Below are positions 33,625-42,980 of a stretch of DNA of 64,000 bases, in pieces. The notes beneath the pieces were generated by a model. It searched no databases. It saw only the letters and a list, made by a program, of their open reading frames with translations, and was not told where the DNA came from. Source of the stretch: Paludibacteraceae bacterium (GTDB lineage: Bacteria > Bacteroidota > Bacteroidia > Bacteroidales > Paludibacteraceae); contig JAEERP010000004.1 of the NCBI GenBank assembly GCA_016285885.1, forward strand, positions 124,001 through 188,000, read 5' to 3'. Made by a program: the position numbers and the translations under genes. Position 1 is the first letter of the stretch. The number at the start of each line of letters is the position of its first letter.

Positions 33625-35661
33625 ATGGATAAGAATACTATTACGGGTTTTTTGCTGATTATTGCTGTATTCGTTGGTTATAGTATCTGGAATAGACCCA
33701 CTCCAGAGCAGATAGAAGCCCGCAATCGCTACCAGGATTCAATCGCACAGGTTCAGAAAATGAAGGAGAAGGAGTTGCTCGAGAAAGAGACGGCAACCTC
33801 GAATTCTATATTCCAAGGCGTGGAGGGTGACTCCGCGAAGATGGCCAAGGCTTCCCTCGTTTATGGAGAGTTCGCTTCTGGCGCGATGGGTGAGGAGACC
33901 ACCGTCTCGTTGGAGAACGATAAGGTGAAGGTGGATTTCTCTACCCGTGGTGCGCGTGTCTCCAGTGTCGTCCTGAAGGATTATCTCGATAGGAATAAAC
34001 AATCGTTGACGTTGTTCCGCCCGCAAGATGGTGATTTCGGCTTCGAACTGAACACTTTGAGTAAACGTACGTTGACAACCTCTGAATTGAATTTCGGGGT
34101 CGCTTCAAAGAGTGACTCTTCCATCGTATTCTCTTTGCCTACGCAGAACGGCGGAACGTTGCTCTTCTCTTATGTCTTGCCGAAGAACAGTTATATGCTT
34201 CAATTTAGTGTTGAGGCGCAAAATAAGGCCGCGATGCTTGACCCTTCCATGAAGGATCTCCGTGCGTCTTGGTCGTTGCGCATCCCGCAACAGGAGGTCG
34301 GACGTGAGTTCGAGGACCGTTATGCGCAGATGTACTATTACGACGAGGATGGTGATCGTGACTATTTGAGCGAACACGGCAATGACGAACTCGATGTCGA
34401 GAAGAAATTGCGTTGGGTGGCTTTTAAGGACCAATATTTCTCCAGCATCTTCATCGTGGATAATGCGAGAATGGGGAATGCTCACCTGAAGTCTACCGCA
34501 CTGACGGACTCTTTATACTTGAAAAAGTATGAAATGCAGGCCTCCGTTCCTTTTGAGGAGGGGAAAGCGAACTTCCGTTTCTTCTTTGGTCCGAATAGCT
34601 ACAAGCTCTTGAAGTCGTTCAATGAGGGTACGAGCGGAGACGAGAAGTTGAACCTGAACCGCCTCTTGACGCTCGGTTTCTCCTTGATTCGTTGGGTGAA
34701 CCAATTCATCATCATCCCGTTGTTCGATTTCTTCGGCTCTATCTTCAGCAATTATGGTCTTGTAATCCTTTTGCTTACTCTTTCGGTGAAGTTGATCCTT
34801 ACGCCGTTGACGTATAAATCTTACTTGTCATCCTCCAAGATGCGTGTTTTGAAACCTCAGTTGGATGCCCTCAATGAGAAGTATGCCTCCGAGTCTCCGA
34901 TGGAACGTCAACAGAGGACTCAGGATTTCTACAAGGATGCGGGTGTGAACCCGGCGGGCGGTTGCTTGCCTATGTTGCTCTCCTTCCCGTTCTTGACGGC
35001 TGTGTACTTCTTCATACCGGTAGCCATAGAGCTGAGGCATGTGCCGTTCTTGTGGGCGGATGATCTCTCTTCCTATGATGCCATCATTTCATGGAACACA
35101 GACCTTCCTTTGATCGGTGACCATATCAGCCTCTTCTGCTTGCTGATGACAATCGTGAACGTGGTATACACGAAGTATAACATGCAGATGAACAGTAATT
35201 CGGCGCAGATGGATCAGATGAAGTTCATGAAGTATATGATGTACGGTATGCCAATCTACTTCTTCTTCTGGTTTAATAAAATCGCTTCGGGATTGTGTTA
35301 TTACTATTTTCTCTCTTTGCTTATCACGGTGATTCAGACGTATGCCATCCGCAAGTCTATCAATGAGGAGAAACTATTGGCGGATATTGAGGAGCATCGT
35401 AAAAAGAGATCTGAGTTGAAGCAACAGAAGGACAAGTCTGATCGCCTGAGAAAATCGGTTGGCGGTGATGTGATTGGCGCCATCAACGACATCTCGAACG
35501 ATAATGCGTCGTCGGGTGGGGGATTGTTCGGTTCGCTGAGGAAGAAGATGGCTGATTTCCAAGCTCAGATGGAGGAGGCTCAGAAGCAGATGGCGGAAGA
35601 GCAGAAGAAGCGCAATGGGAATAAACCTTCCGATTCGCAGGATAAGAAGGGCGAGTCTTAA
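33625..35661 (+). CDS. yidC: Membrane protein insertase YidC
   Basis: YidC inserts and folds inner-membrane proteins alone or with SecYEG. The 678-residue protein has the Gram-negative layout: first helix (residues 5-22), a large periplasmic domain (about 60-340), then the conserved five-helix core with NYGLVILLLTLSVKLILTPL, VNPAGGCLPMLLSFPF and YYFLSLLITVIQTYAIR. The C-terminal tail of roughly 100 residues is charged and helical (MADFQAQMEEAQKQMAEEQ), longer than in E. coli and usual in Bacteroidota. The following symporter gene overlaps by one base (TAATG). Confidence 0.97.
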   Translation: MDKNTITGFLLIIAVFVGYSIWNRPTPEQIEARNRYQDSIAQVQKMKEKELLEKETATSNSIFQGVEGDSAKMAKASLVYGEFASGAMGEETTVSLENDKVKVDFSTRGARVSSVVLKDYLDRNKQSLTLFRPQDGDFGFELNTLSKRTLTTSELNFGVASKSDSSIVFSLPTQNGGTLLFSYVLPKNSYMLQFSVEAQNKAAMLDPSMKDLRASWSLRIPQQEVGREFEDRYAQMYYYDEDGDRDYLSEHGNDELDVEKKLRWVAFKDQYFSSIFIVDNARMGNAHLKSTALTDSLYLKKYEMQASVPFEEGKANFRFFFGPNSYKLLKSFNEGTSGDEKLNLNRLLTLGFSLIRWVNQFIIIPLFDFFGSIFSNYGLVILLLTLSVKLILTPLTYKSYLSSSKMRVLKPQLDALNEKYASESPMERQQRTQDFYKDAGVNPAGGCLPMLLSFPFLTAVYFFIPVAIELRHVPFLWADDLSSYDAIISWNTDLPLIGDHISLFCLLMTIVNVVYTKYNMQMNSNSAQMDQMKFMKYMMYGMPIYFFFWFNKIASGLCYYYFLSLLITVIQTYAIRKSINEEKLLADIEEHRKKRSELKQQKDKSDRLRKSVGGDVIGAINDISNDNASSGGGLFGSLRKKMADFQAQMEEAQKQMAEEQKKRNGNKPSDSQDKKGES

Positions 35662-37091
35662 TGCTTGCCGCAGTTTTCATATTGTATTTTTGTTTGCTTG
35701 CGTATGTCTCCAGACGTACGGGCAAAAATGATAGTGGTGCCGATTTCTTCTTGGGGAATCGGCACTCTCCTTGGTGGGCGGTCTCTATTGGCATGGTGGG
35801 CGCTTCCGTTTCGGGGGTCTCATTCGTTTCGGTTCCGGGTTGGGTGCCTTCCTCCGCCTTCTCCTATATGCAGATGGTGCTGGGCTTTGTCGTCGGATAT
35901 GTCGTCGTTGCCTATCTCTTGTTGCCGATCTATTATAATTCAGGCAATGTCTCCATCTATGCTTTCCTGGCCTCTCGCTTAGGTTCCGTCGGCAGGAAAA
36001 GTGGCGCTTGCTTTTTCTTGCTGAATAAGTTGATGGGTGCCGCTGTGAAGTTCTACGTGGCGGCTTTCGTCTTGTATCGGGTGGCGGATGTCAGCCTTGT
36101 GCCTTTCCCTCTCTTTGCCATGCTGTGCGTCTTGTTCGTTTACCTTTACACCTATAGGGGCGGTATCCGCTCTATTGTGTGGACCGATCTTTTGCAAACC
36201 GTTCTTATGGTCCTTTCGTTGTTGCTCCTTCTCTACAAGGTGTTGTCTCTCTTGGATGTGAATCTGTGGGAGGGCATGCGTCTTGTCGCATCCTCAGACC
36301 TGTCCAGAGTCTTCTTTTTTGACGAGTGGAGCGAACGGGCCTATTTCTGGAAACATTTTGTGAGTGGTGCGTTCGTGGTCATCGTGATGACAGGCTTGGA
36401 CCAAGATATGATCCAAAAGAACCTGTCATGCCGTTCCTTGAAGGAGGCGCAGCGCAACATGCTCTCTTATGGGGTTCTTTTTGTTCCTGTGAATCTGCTC
36501 TTTTTGATGCTGGGATTGTTGGTGGCGCTCTATTATGGGGTGGATGCCTTGCCGGCGACGGGTGACGCTCTTCTTCCCTATTTCGTAAAGGAGGCGGGTG
36601 CGGTGGTGCTGGTATGTTTCTCAGTCGGTATGTTGGCCTCCTCGTTCTCGAGCGTTGATTCCGCTATGGCCGCCATGACCACCTCATTTCTTGCAGATAT
36701 CATGGAGAGGGATGCGGAGAGTGTCTCGCCGAGGTTCCGCCATCGGGTCCATTTGAGTGTCGCTGCGGCTGTGTGCTTGGCGGTCATCCTCCTGGATTAT
36801 GTGAGAAGTGACCATGCCATCGATGTGATATATCAGTTGGTGTCCTATCTGTATGGACCATTGTTAGGTATGTTCGCCTATTGTGTTTTCCATAAGAGTC
36901 GTGGGGCGTTTGATTCAGGGTGGATCGCTGTGGTTGCGGTGCTTTCCCCCGTACTCTCTTTCGCCATCTCAAAAGCGCTTCATGCCCGATATGGTTATGA
37001 TATGGGCTATGAATTGCTTTTGTTGAATGGTACGATCACCTACGTCGGTATTGTAGGTGTGCGGTGGTTTACTTCAGTTGGAAGGAGTTGA
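35661..37091 (+). CDS. Sodium/solute symporter family transporter
   Basis: This 476-residue protein has about 13 membrane helices and the SSS (LeuT-fold) features: FFLGNRHSPWWAVSIGMVGA in the first helices, the TGLDQDMIQKNLSCRS loop, and MLASSFSSVDSAMAAMTTSF, which carries the conserved Na2-site serines. The substrate is unknown; relatives take up sugars, sialic acid, amino acids or vitamins. Its ATG overlaps the yidC stop by one base, so it is translationally coupled. Its 3' end overlaps the convergent lipoprotein gene by 23 bases. Confidence 0.92.
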   Translation: MLAAVFILYFCLLAYVSRRTGKNDSGADFFLGNRHSPWWAVSIGMVGASVSGVSFVSVPGWVPSSAFSYMQMVLGFVVGYVVVAYLLLPIYYNSGNVSIYAFLASRLGSVGRKSGACFFLLNKLMGAAVKFYVAAFVLYRVADVSLVPFPLFAMLCVLFVYLYTYRGGIRSIVWTDLLQTVLMVLSLLLLLYKVLSLLDVNLWEGMRLVASSDLSRVFFFDEWSERAYFWKHFVSGAFVVIVMTGLDQDMIQKNLSCRSLKEAQRNMLSYGVLFVPVNLLFLMLGLLVALYYGVDALPATGDALLPYFVKEAGAVVLVCFSVGMLASSFSSVDSAMAAMTTSFLADIMERDAESVSPRFRHRVHLSVAAAVCLAVILLDYVRSDHAIDVIYQLVSYLYGPLLGMFAYCVFHKSRGAFDSGWIAVVAVLSPVLSFAISKALHARYGYDMGYELLLLNGTITYVGIVGVRWFTSVGRS

Positions 37092-37542
37092 TGATATGTT
37101 CCACCGTGTCCTTTTGCTCATTGGTTTCGTATGCGCATGTGACGCCGTATAGCTTATTCCCTCTCTTCCCGATCTTCATCAGCGTCTCCAAATGGAAGGT
37201 CGGATCGTCCTCGTCCTCGTTCGAGTAGCGGATAAGGGCGTAATCGTTTTTCATGGACAGGTCTATCAGCTTGAATCCGATTTGTTCTTCCGAAAACGCT
37301 TTGATGCGCATTTTCGCAAATTCTTCGACGGTGACACTATCCATCACTTTGGTGCTGACCATTGCTGTTTGGTATTCGCTGAAAGTGACGAATGGCATCA
37401 CGGGATATCTGTCGATCTCCTTGTCCCATTTCCTTGGATATTCGATGGAGAATTCCTCGTTAGAGTATTTCTCATAGGTGCTTTTACATCCGGATAGTAT
37501 CATTCCGAAAAGTGCCACGCTAAGTATGAGTGTCTTTTTCAT
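37069..37542 (-). CDS. Lipoprotein with PsbP/DcrB-like domain
   Basis: This 157-residue protein has a lipoprotein signal peptide with the cysteine at 19 (ILSGC). The mature part, beginning EEFSIEYPRKWDKEID and ending DTVEHIINSFQLK, has the strand order of the PsbP/Mog1/DcrB superfamily (FSIEYPxxW start, IINSF end). Such proteins are small periplasmic or surface domains of unknown role in Bacteroidota. It overlaps the convergent symporter gene by 23 bases. Confidence 0.82.
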   Translation of the reverse strand: MKKTLILSVALFGMILSGCKSTYEKYSNEEFSIEYPRKWDKEIDRYPVMPFVTFSEYQTAMVSTKVMDSVTVEEFAKMRIKAFSEEQIGFKLIDLSMKNDYALIRYSNEDEDDPTFHLETLMKIGKRGNKLYGVTCAYETNEQKDTVEHIINSFQLK

Positions 37543-37565
37543 GTCTCTTTGGATTTATGTGCTCA

Positions 37566-37573
37566 CAAATATA
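37566..37573 (-). promoter_or_regulatory. -7 element of the PsbP-like lipoprotein gene
   Basis: TATATTTG on the minus strand lies 23 bases before the ATG. A matching -33 box is not obvious. Confidence 0.45.
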
Positions 37574-37646
37574 GCTAAATATTTCATGATGTAAAAGTGA
37601 AATGGTTTTTTGAGTCAGGGAAGAGCCTGGCTTGCGTTTTCCCCTC

Positions 37647-37683
37647 GAAAAAAAAGATTCGTCCAGTTCGCTGGACGAATCTT
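37647..37683 (-). terminator. Strong terminator of the 237-residue protein gene
   Basis: A perfect 13-bp stem AAGATTCGTCCAG/CTGGACGAATCTT, with a four-base loop (CGAA on the transcribed strand), is followed on the minus strand by eight T residues. Confidence 0.92.
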
Positions 37684-37756
37684 CAAACGTGTATTTCACA
37701 TACATGGTTATACTCCAAATGTAGGCGACCTGTGTCGTGGAGACCATTGAAACATT

Positions 37757-38470
37757 TTATTGTTTCGCCAATGCGTCGAATGCCACTTTGGTGTTCTCCG
37801 CAAACTCTCTCGCAAGTCTGACTTCCTCGTCATGATAGAAGTCCTGAGTCTCTTTTTCCTTCTCTTTTCTCTTTTGTTCTATGGCGAGCTGATGTAGGTC
37901 TATAGTTCGCTCTGTTTGATGCAGATTCCTGTATCGGATAATGTCGTCTGCGTCGTTTGTGTTCCCTCTCGAGAATAATAGAATAGAGAATAAGAGCAGC
38001 AGCGTCAAAAGAAGGTACATCATGTGCCTTTGATTGTTCGTCAGATCTCTGTTCCTGCGTTTCTCCTCTTTCCCTGTCTCTGTAGAGAATGATTCCAATC
38101 GTTCGATCCAATACCCTTCTTTCGGAATTTTCATGTCCTTCTGAGGTTCTTCCACTTCAATGCCGTCTTTTCGCACCCACTCCTTTAACTCGGAGTAGTC
38201 CTCATCCGTCCATTGTACAACCATTTCAATTCGCTTGCCATTCGCCAAGTTGATTATGCCTTGGCTAGGCTTTTTGCCGCATGAGACCATACCATTTGTC
38301 TCTCCCGCATTCCTGAATATATTCCCTTCCTTGAGAAGTGAATTCAGTTTGTTCGGAAACGCTTCGTTCAATTCGTCTAACGAGGTGTTGGGATGCAATG
38401 TCAAGTAACCATTCGCTATCCCAAGAACAATGCGGTCACGGACTCTTCCGTAAACTTTTAATTTTGCCAT
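37757..38470 (-). CDS. Unknown protein with a single central membrane helix
   Basis: This 237-residue protein has no signal peptide. Residues 1-115 form a soluble mixed domain (LKVYGRVRDRIVLGIANGYL, GKRIEMVVQWTDEDYSELKEW). A basic stretch (KEEKRRNRDLTNNQRH) precedes one membrane helix (about residues 150-167, MYLLLTLLLLFSILLFS). The rest is a charged helix (LHQLAIEQKRKEKEKETQDF), likely coiled coil. The N-terminal domain would be cytoplasmic and the coiled coil periplasmic. I do not recognise the family. It is a single-gene unit with a strong terminator. Confidence 0.8.
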   Translation of the reverse strand: MAKLKVYGRVRDRIVLGIANGYLTLHPNTSLDELNEAFPNKLNSLLKEGNIFRNAGETNGMVSCGKKPSQGIINLANGKRIEMVVQWTDEDYSELKEWVRKDGIEVEEPQKDMKIPKEGYWIERLESFSTETGKEEKRRNRDLTNNQRHMMYLLLTLLLLFSILLFSRGNTNDADDIIRYRNLHQTERTIDLHQLAIEQKRKEKEKETQDFYHDEEVRLAREFAENTKVAFDALAKQ

Positions 38471-38666
38471 CCTTTGGATTTCGCAACTTTCTTGTCTTCA
38501 ATATACTGCATTCCCACCGTATAAAAAAGTTTTTCCGCACCTTTTTTCGCATTTGACCGCACTTTCCGCATCTGTTCTTTGATTTTTGCCTATTTTTTTC
38601 TTTTTATTATCTAATGCGAATTTTTATTGTCTATGCAACATTTTTAAGATTCGTTAATATTAAGTT

Positions 38667-38680
38667 GTTGTTTAAACAAC
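38667..38680. promoter_or_regulatory. Palindromic operator, probable MarR site
   Basis: GTTGTTTAAACAAC is a perfect 14-bp palindrome directly upstream of the -7 element TATATTTG (38681-38688) of the marR operon. A repressor bound there would cover the promoter, so autoregulation by the MarR protein is likely. No other palindrome of this quality is seen nearby. Confidence 0.65.
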
Positions 38681-38688
38681 TATATTTG
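38681..38688 (+). promoter_or_regulatory. -7 element of the marR efflux operon
   Basis: TATATTTG matches TAnnTTTG and lies about 20 bases before the marR ATG. The -33 side is weak. Confidence 0.55.
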
Positions 38689-38708
38689 TGGTGTTAATTT
38701 ATAAGGAA

Positions 38709-39203
38709 ATGGAAGAGTTCATTCAGGACATAGAGTTGGCCTTTGCCGTGATAAGCGGTAAGGTGTCGAATGCTATCAATCGTAATTTGTCTCGCAGTTT
38801 CAAGAAGTCGGGTCTGGATATCACGCCCGAACAGTGGTCGATTCTGATGTGCCTATGGCTTAGGATGGGTGGGGAGAGCCCTACACAAAATGCGTTGGCG
38901 GAGGCTACGTTCAGGGATCGTCCGAGTGTGACCCGCCTTATCCATAACATGGAGAAGCAAGACTTGGTGACACGCGAGATGAGGGATTCTGACAGACGAT
39001 CGAATCGTATCCGGTTGACGGAGAAGGGACTTGCCTGCCATAAGATTGTCAAGGATGCCACGTTGAACGCGATGAAAACGTGTTTCAAGGGCATGAGCGA
39101 GGCGGATGTGAAGACCGCTATCGAAATGTTGGGCCGTGTATTCCGCAATTTGCGTGAGGTCGAGCAAGCTGAAAGTGAAAAAATAAATAAACTATCGATA
39201 TGA
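38709..39203 (+). CDS. MarR-family transcriptional regulator
   Basis: MarR proteins are dimeric winged-helix repressors that let go of DNA when they bind small aromatic ligands or are oxidised. This 164-residue protein has the recognition region NALAEATFRDRPSVTRLIHN and wing LVTREMRDSDRRSNRIRLTEKG, both typical. I chose the ATG at 38709; an in-frame GTG at 38688 lies inside the promoter. It heads an operon whose next four genes form an efflux system; the tolC-like start overlaps its stop by four bases. The palindrome upstream is its probable binding site. Confidence 0.93.
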   Translation: MEEFIQDIELAFAVISGKVSNAINRNLSRSFKKSGLDITPEQWSILMCLWLRMGGESPTQNALAEATFRDRPSVTRLIHNMEKQDLVTREMRDSDRRSNRIRLTEKGLACHKIVKDATLNAMKTCFKGMSEADVKTAIEMLGRVFRNLREVEQAESEKINKLSI

Positions 39204-40714
39204 AAAAGAGATTATTGCTTGTGGCAATGTTGTGCCTGGCCGCCTCCATCGTGTGGTCTCAGCAGAAGGTCTACACGTTGGATGAGTGCCGTGAGTTGGC
39301 GTTGCGGAATAATAAGGGGCAGAAGATCGCCCGTGAGGAGGTCGAAAAGGCGACCTATGAGCGCAAGGCTGCGCGGACGAAGTATTTCCCGGATTTGAGT
39401 CTGCGGGGAGCATATGTGCGTAATGGCGACCAGCTCTCGTTGGTCTCCCAAGATATGTACCTCCCTATTGGTACATTGTTGAATGGTAGTTTCGGCTTCG
39501 AATTGCCGACCCTTCAGTCTGACGGAACTTTCGCCAGCCGCCAATTGAATAATAAGTGGGCGTTGTACAACGGATCGATCGCTCCTCTAGACGAACAAGG
39601 GAAGCCCTTTGACCCAAGGAAAAACCCTGAGAAACTACAGTGGAAAGAGTATACCATCATTCCGAAGGAGGAGCTTGAGTTTGATACCCGTAACGTCTTC
39701 TTGGCCTCCCTCAATCTGACACAACCTCTCTTCATGGGTGGTAAGATTATTGCTTACAATAAAATCACAGAACTTAAAAAGGAGCTCGCACAAAGCAAGC
39801 TACGGACGCTGAATGAGGATGTTATCCTTGAGGTGGATGCGGCTTACTGGCAGATCATATCGCTCAATAACAAGCGGAAAGCGGTTGAGGCTTTGGTGAC
39901 ATTGCTGGAGAAGATGCGGTTGGATGTCGATGCCCTGATCGAGTCTGGCGTGGCCACGAAGGCGGATCAACTGTCTATCGATGTGAAGAAGAATGAGGCG
40001 GAGATGACGCTTTTCAAGGTGGACAATGGCATCCGCCTCTCTAAGATGTTACTGGCTCAATATTGTGGATTGCCGTTGGAAGAGGAGTACGCTCTGGTGG
40101 ACGAGACGCAGGACGAGATCGCCATCGCGGATCCTGAGTTTTACGATATCAACGAGGTCTATAAGAACCGTAATGAGGTGAAGAGCTTGGAGATTGCGAA
40201 AGAGATATATGACCAGAAAGTGAAGGTGGAGCGTGCCGCTTTGATGCCTAATGTGGCGTTGTTCGGCTCGTATGCGGGAACCAATCCTTCGACGAAGCAT
40301 GGCTTCGAGAAGGAGTTCGGTTTTGATTGGCATGTTGGCGTGATGGTGAATGTCCCGTTGTTGCACTGGGGCGAAAGTATCTATACGATGAAGGCTGCTA
40401 AGTGCGAGGCGAACATCGCTCAATACAAGGAGGACGAGGCGAAGGAGAAGATAGAACTGCAGGTTAGTCAATCCTCTTTCAAACAGTCGGAGGCTATCCG
40501 CAAGTGGGAGGTGGCGAAGAGAAACCTGGAGCATGCGGAGGAGAACTTACGTTATGCCACGCTAGGATTCAAGGAGGGGGTTATACCTGCTTCTAATCTG
40601 TTGGCGGCACAGACGGCTTGGCTAGCGGCCCATTCCGATAAGATCGATGCGGAGATAGAGGCGAAGATGAGCGAGCTTAATTATCAAAAGGCTGTCGGAA
40701 AGATCGGAAAGTGA
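39200..40714 (+). CDS. TolC-family outer-membrane efflux protein
   Basis: This 504-residue protein has a signal peptide (LLVAMLCLAASIVWSQQ) and two repeats of the outer-membrane efflux domain, each with long helices (KGQKIAREEVEKATYERKAA and VDALIESGVATKADQLSIDV). It would form the trimeric outer-membrane duct for the adjacent adaptor and permeases. Its start overlaps the marR stop (ATGA), giving translational coupling. Confidence 0.94.
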   Translation: MKKRLLLVAMLCLAASIVWSQQKVYTLDECRELALRNNKGQKIAREEVEKATYERKAARTKYFPDLSLRGAYVRNGDQLSLVSQDMYLPIGTLLNGSFGFELPTLQSDGTFASRQLNNKWALYNGSIAPLDEQGKPFDPRKNPEKLQWKEYTIIPKEELEFDTRNVFLASLNLTQPLFMGGKIIAYNKITELKKELAQSKLRTLNEDVILEVDAAYWQIISLNNKRKAVEALVTLLEKMRLDVDALIESGVATKADQLSIDVKKNEAEMTLFKVDNGIRLSKMLLAQYCGLPLEEEYALVDETQDEIAIADPEFYDINEVYKNRNEVKSLEIAKEIYDQKVKVERAALMPNVALFGSYAGTNPSTKHGFEKEFGFDWHVGVMVNVPLLHWGESIYTMKAAKCEANIAQYKEDEAKEKIELQVSQSSFKQSEAIRKWEVAKRNLEHAEENLRYATLGFKEGVIPASNLLAAQTAWLAAHSDKIDAEIEAKMSELNYQKAVGKIGK

Positions 40715-40753
40715 GAAATTTATTGGGTTAGGAATTAAAAAAAGTATAATGAT

Positions 40754-41752
40754 ATGAATAGTTTGAATAAGTCAGAGAAGGACGTCAATATGCTGATCGC
40801 ATTTGTCGTGTTGTTGGCCATCGTGGCTATTGTCTCCCTGATCGGTATCTTCATGATGGAACCAGAGAAGGACATCATTCAAGGTGAGGTCGAGTTTACC
40901 GAGTTGCGCATATCGGGCAAGATACCTGCGAGAATAGAGAAGTTCCTCGTGAAAGAGGGCCAGTATGTTTCGGAGGGTGATACGCTTGTGTTGCTGAATA
41001 GCCCTGAGATTGAGGCGAAGCTTTCCCAAGCCCGTGCGGCCGAGAAGGCGGCTTCCGCAGTGAAACAAAAAGCGTTGCGTGGTGCGAGTGAAGAACAGAT
41101 CAAAGCCGCTTATGAGCTGTGGCAGAAAGCGCAGGCGGGCCTGGATGTCGCTAAGAAGTCATTCGACCGTGTGCAGGCACTCTATGAGAAGGAGGTGGTC
41201 CCTGCCCAGAAACGTGACGAGGCCGAGGCAAACTACAAGGCGATGTTGGCGACGGAACAGGCCGCCAAGTCACAGTACGATATGGCTCTGCGTGGTGCGG
41301 ACCAAGAGGATAAGGATGCCGCTTTGGCGCAGTTGAGTCGTGCGAAGGGTGCTGTCGCTGAGGTCCGCTCTTATGTGGAGGAGACGATGTTGACCTCTCC
41401 GATCTCTGGTAAAATCAGTGAGATATTCCCTCAGCGAGGTGAGTTGGTCGGCTCGGGTGCGCCTATCATGAATGTAATCGATACAGCGGATGTTTGGGTG
41501 ACTTTCAACCTGAGGGAAAAGGATATGGCTCAGTTCTCTGAAGGGACGGAGTTCAAGGCTTTCATCCCCGCATTGGACGATAAGGAGATCTCCTTGAGGG
41601 TCAATTATGTGAAGGATATGGGTTCTTTCGCCGCTTGGAAGGCTACGAAGGTGGCGGGCGAGTTCGATTCCAAAACATTTGAAATCCGCGCTGTCCCTGT
41701 TGAAAAGGTCGATGGATTGGTTTCTGGTATGTCAGTTATCGTGAAACGATGA
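40754..41752 (+). CDS. HlyD-family membrane-fusion (adaptor) protein
   Basis: This 332-residue protein has one N-terminal membrane helix (about 14-35). A biotinyl-lipoyl half domain (ISGKIPARIEKFLVKEGQYV) leads into a helical hairpin (AYELWQKAQAGLDVAKKSFD). The second lipoyl half contains TSPISGKISEIFPQRGELVG, and a beta-barrel domain closes the protein. It links the inner-membrane permeases with the TolC-like duct. It lies 39 bases after the tolC-like gene and overlaps the first permease by four bases. Confidence 0.94.
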   Translation: MNSLNKSEKDVNMLIAFVVLLAIVAIVSLIGIFMMEPEKDIIQGEVEFTELRISGKIPARIEKFLVKEGQYVSEGDTLVLLNSPEIEAKLSQARAAEKAASAVKQKALRGASEEQIKAAYELWQKAQAGLDVAKKSFDRVQALYEKEVVPAQKRDEAEANYKAMLATEQAAKSQYDMALRGADQEDKDAALAQLSRAKGAVAEVRSYVEETMLTSPISGKISEIFPQRGELVGSGAPIMNVIDTADVWVTFNLREKDMAQFSEGTEFKAFIPALDDKEISLRVNYVKDMGSFAAWKATKVAGEFDSKTFEIRAVPVEKVDGLVSGMSVIVKR

Positions 41753-42927
41753 ACAATAAGTTAGCGTCAAATAAGATTTGGATGGTCATGGTGCGGGAGT
41801 GGAGAACTATATTCTCCCGTAAGGTGTATATTGTCGCCATGGTTATCCTGCCAATCTTCTTTCTGCTCTTCTTCCTTTCGTTGATGCGGGACGGATTGCC
41901 TCAGGATCTGCCGACGGCTGTGGTCGACATGGATCAATCTTCCACCTCCCGCCGTCTTGTGCGCCAATTGGATGCCTTCAAACAGACGCGTGTCGTCGTC
42001 CATGCGAAAGACTTCAGCGAGGCGAGAAAGTTGATGCAGAAAGGGACGGTCTATGGCATCTATTATGTGCCAGAAGGGTTTGAGCAGGAATTGCTCTCTT
42101 TCAAACAACCACGGGTCTCTTTCTATACGAACAACGCTTTCATCGTGGCGGGCTCCATGCTCTTCCGCGACATGAAGACAATCTCTATTCTGGGCTCCGC
42201 TGCCGTGGGGCGGGAGTTGAGGCTCGCGAAGGGACAGACGATGGAGCAGGCGATGATAGAGCTGCAGCCGATCGTGGTGGACACGCATCCGTTGGGCAAT
42301 CCGCAACTCAACTATGCCGTGTATCTGTGCAATGTGCTGTTGCCAGGCCTCCTGAGTGTGATGATTGTCTTGCTGACCGTCTATGCGTTTGGCGTGGAGG
42401 TGAAGACGATGCGGTCGCGGAAATTGTTGGATGCGGTGGATGATGACATAATTTCTGTGCTGGTGGGCAAACTCCTGCCGTACACGTTGACCTTCATGTT
42501 GATGGCGACGCTCTATGACGTTGTCCTCTACCGCTACATGGGCTTCCCATGCAACAACGGATTGCCGAACATGTTGCTCAATAGCTATCTATTGGTTCTG
42601 GCTTCCCAAGCGTTGGGCGTGTTCCTCTATTCGTTGGTTCCGATCATGAGCATATCGTTGAGCCTTTCGGCCTTCATCACGATGTTATCCTTCTCGATCA
42701 GTGGCTTTACGTTCCCTGTGGGGGAGATGCCTAGTCTGCTTCAGACATGGGCCAATGTCTTCCCGCTCCGACATTATTTCCTCTTGTATGCGAATAATGG
42801 ATTGAACGGCTATCCATGCTATTATGTGTGGTCCTCGTATATCGCTATGCTGATATACTTGTTCCTGCCCATCTTGCTTTCCCGCAGGTTGCGTAATGTT
42901 TATCGGACGGATACGTATAAACCGTAA
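41749..42927 (+). CDS. ABC-2 type permease, first subunit
   Basis: This 392-residue inner-membrane protein has the YhgE/ABC-2 layout. One N-terminal helix (about residues 27-46) is followed by an extracytoplasmic domain (PTAVVDMDQSSTSRRLVRQL) and about five C-terminal helices containing NVFPLRHYF. It pairs with the next gene. Neither has an ATP-binding domain, and no ATPase gene is in the operon, so a separate ATPase would be needed if transport is ATP-driven. Confidence 0.92.
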   Translation: MNNKLASNKIWMVMVREWRTIFSRKVYIVAMVILPIFFLLFFLSLMRDGLPQDLPTAVVDMDQSSTSRRLVRQLDAFKQTRVVVHAKDFSEARKLMQKGTVYGIYYVPEGFEQELLSFKQPRVSFYTNNAFIVAGSMLFRDMKTISILGSAAVGRELRLAKGQTMEQAMIELQPIVVDTHPLGNPQLNYAVYLCNVLLPGLLSVMIVLLTVYAFGVEVKTMRSRKLLDAVDDDIISVLVGKLLPYTLTFMLMATLYDVVLYRYMGFPCNNGLPNMLLNSYLLVLASQALGVFLYSLVPIMSISLSLSAFITMLSFSISGFTFPVGEMPSLLQTWANVFPLRHYFLLYANNGLNGYPCYYVWSSYIAMLIYLFLPILLSRRLRNVYRTDTYKP

Positions 42928-42980
42928 GCGCATGTGGGTTGAATGAGTCGTTTTATAGAACCTATCAAAGAGTAGTTAAG

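Noticed and set aside
37520-37747. 75-codon minus-strand ORF
   Set aside because: It runs through a strong terminator hairpin and a promoter element and has no domain.
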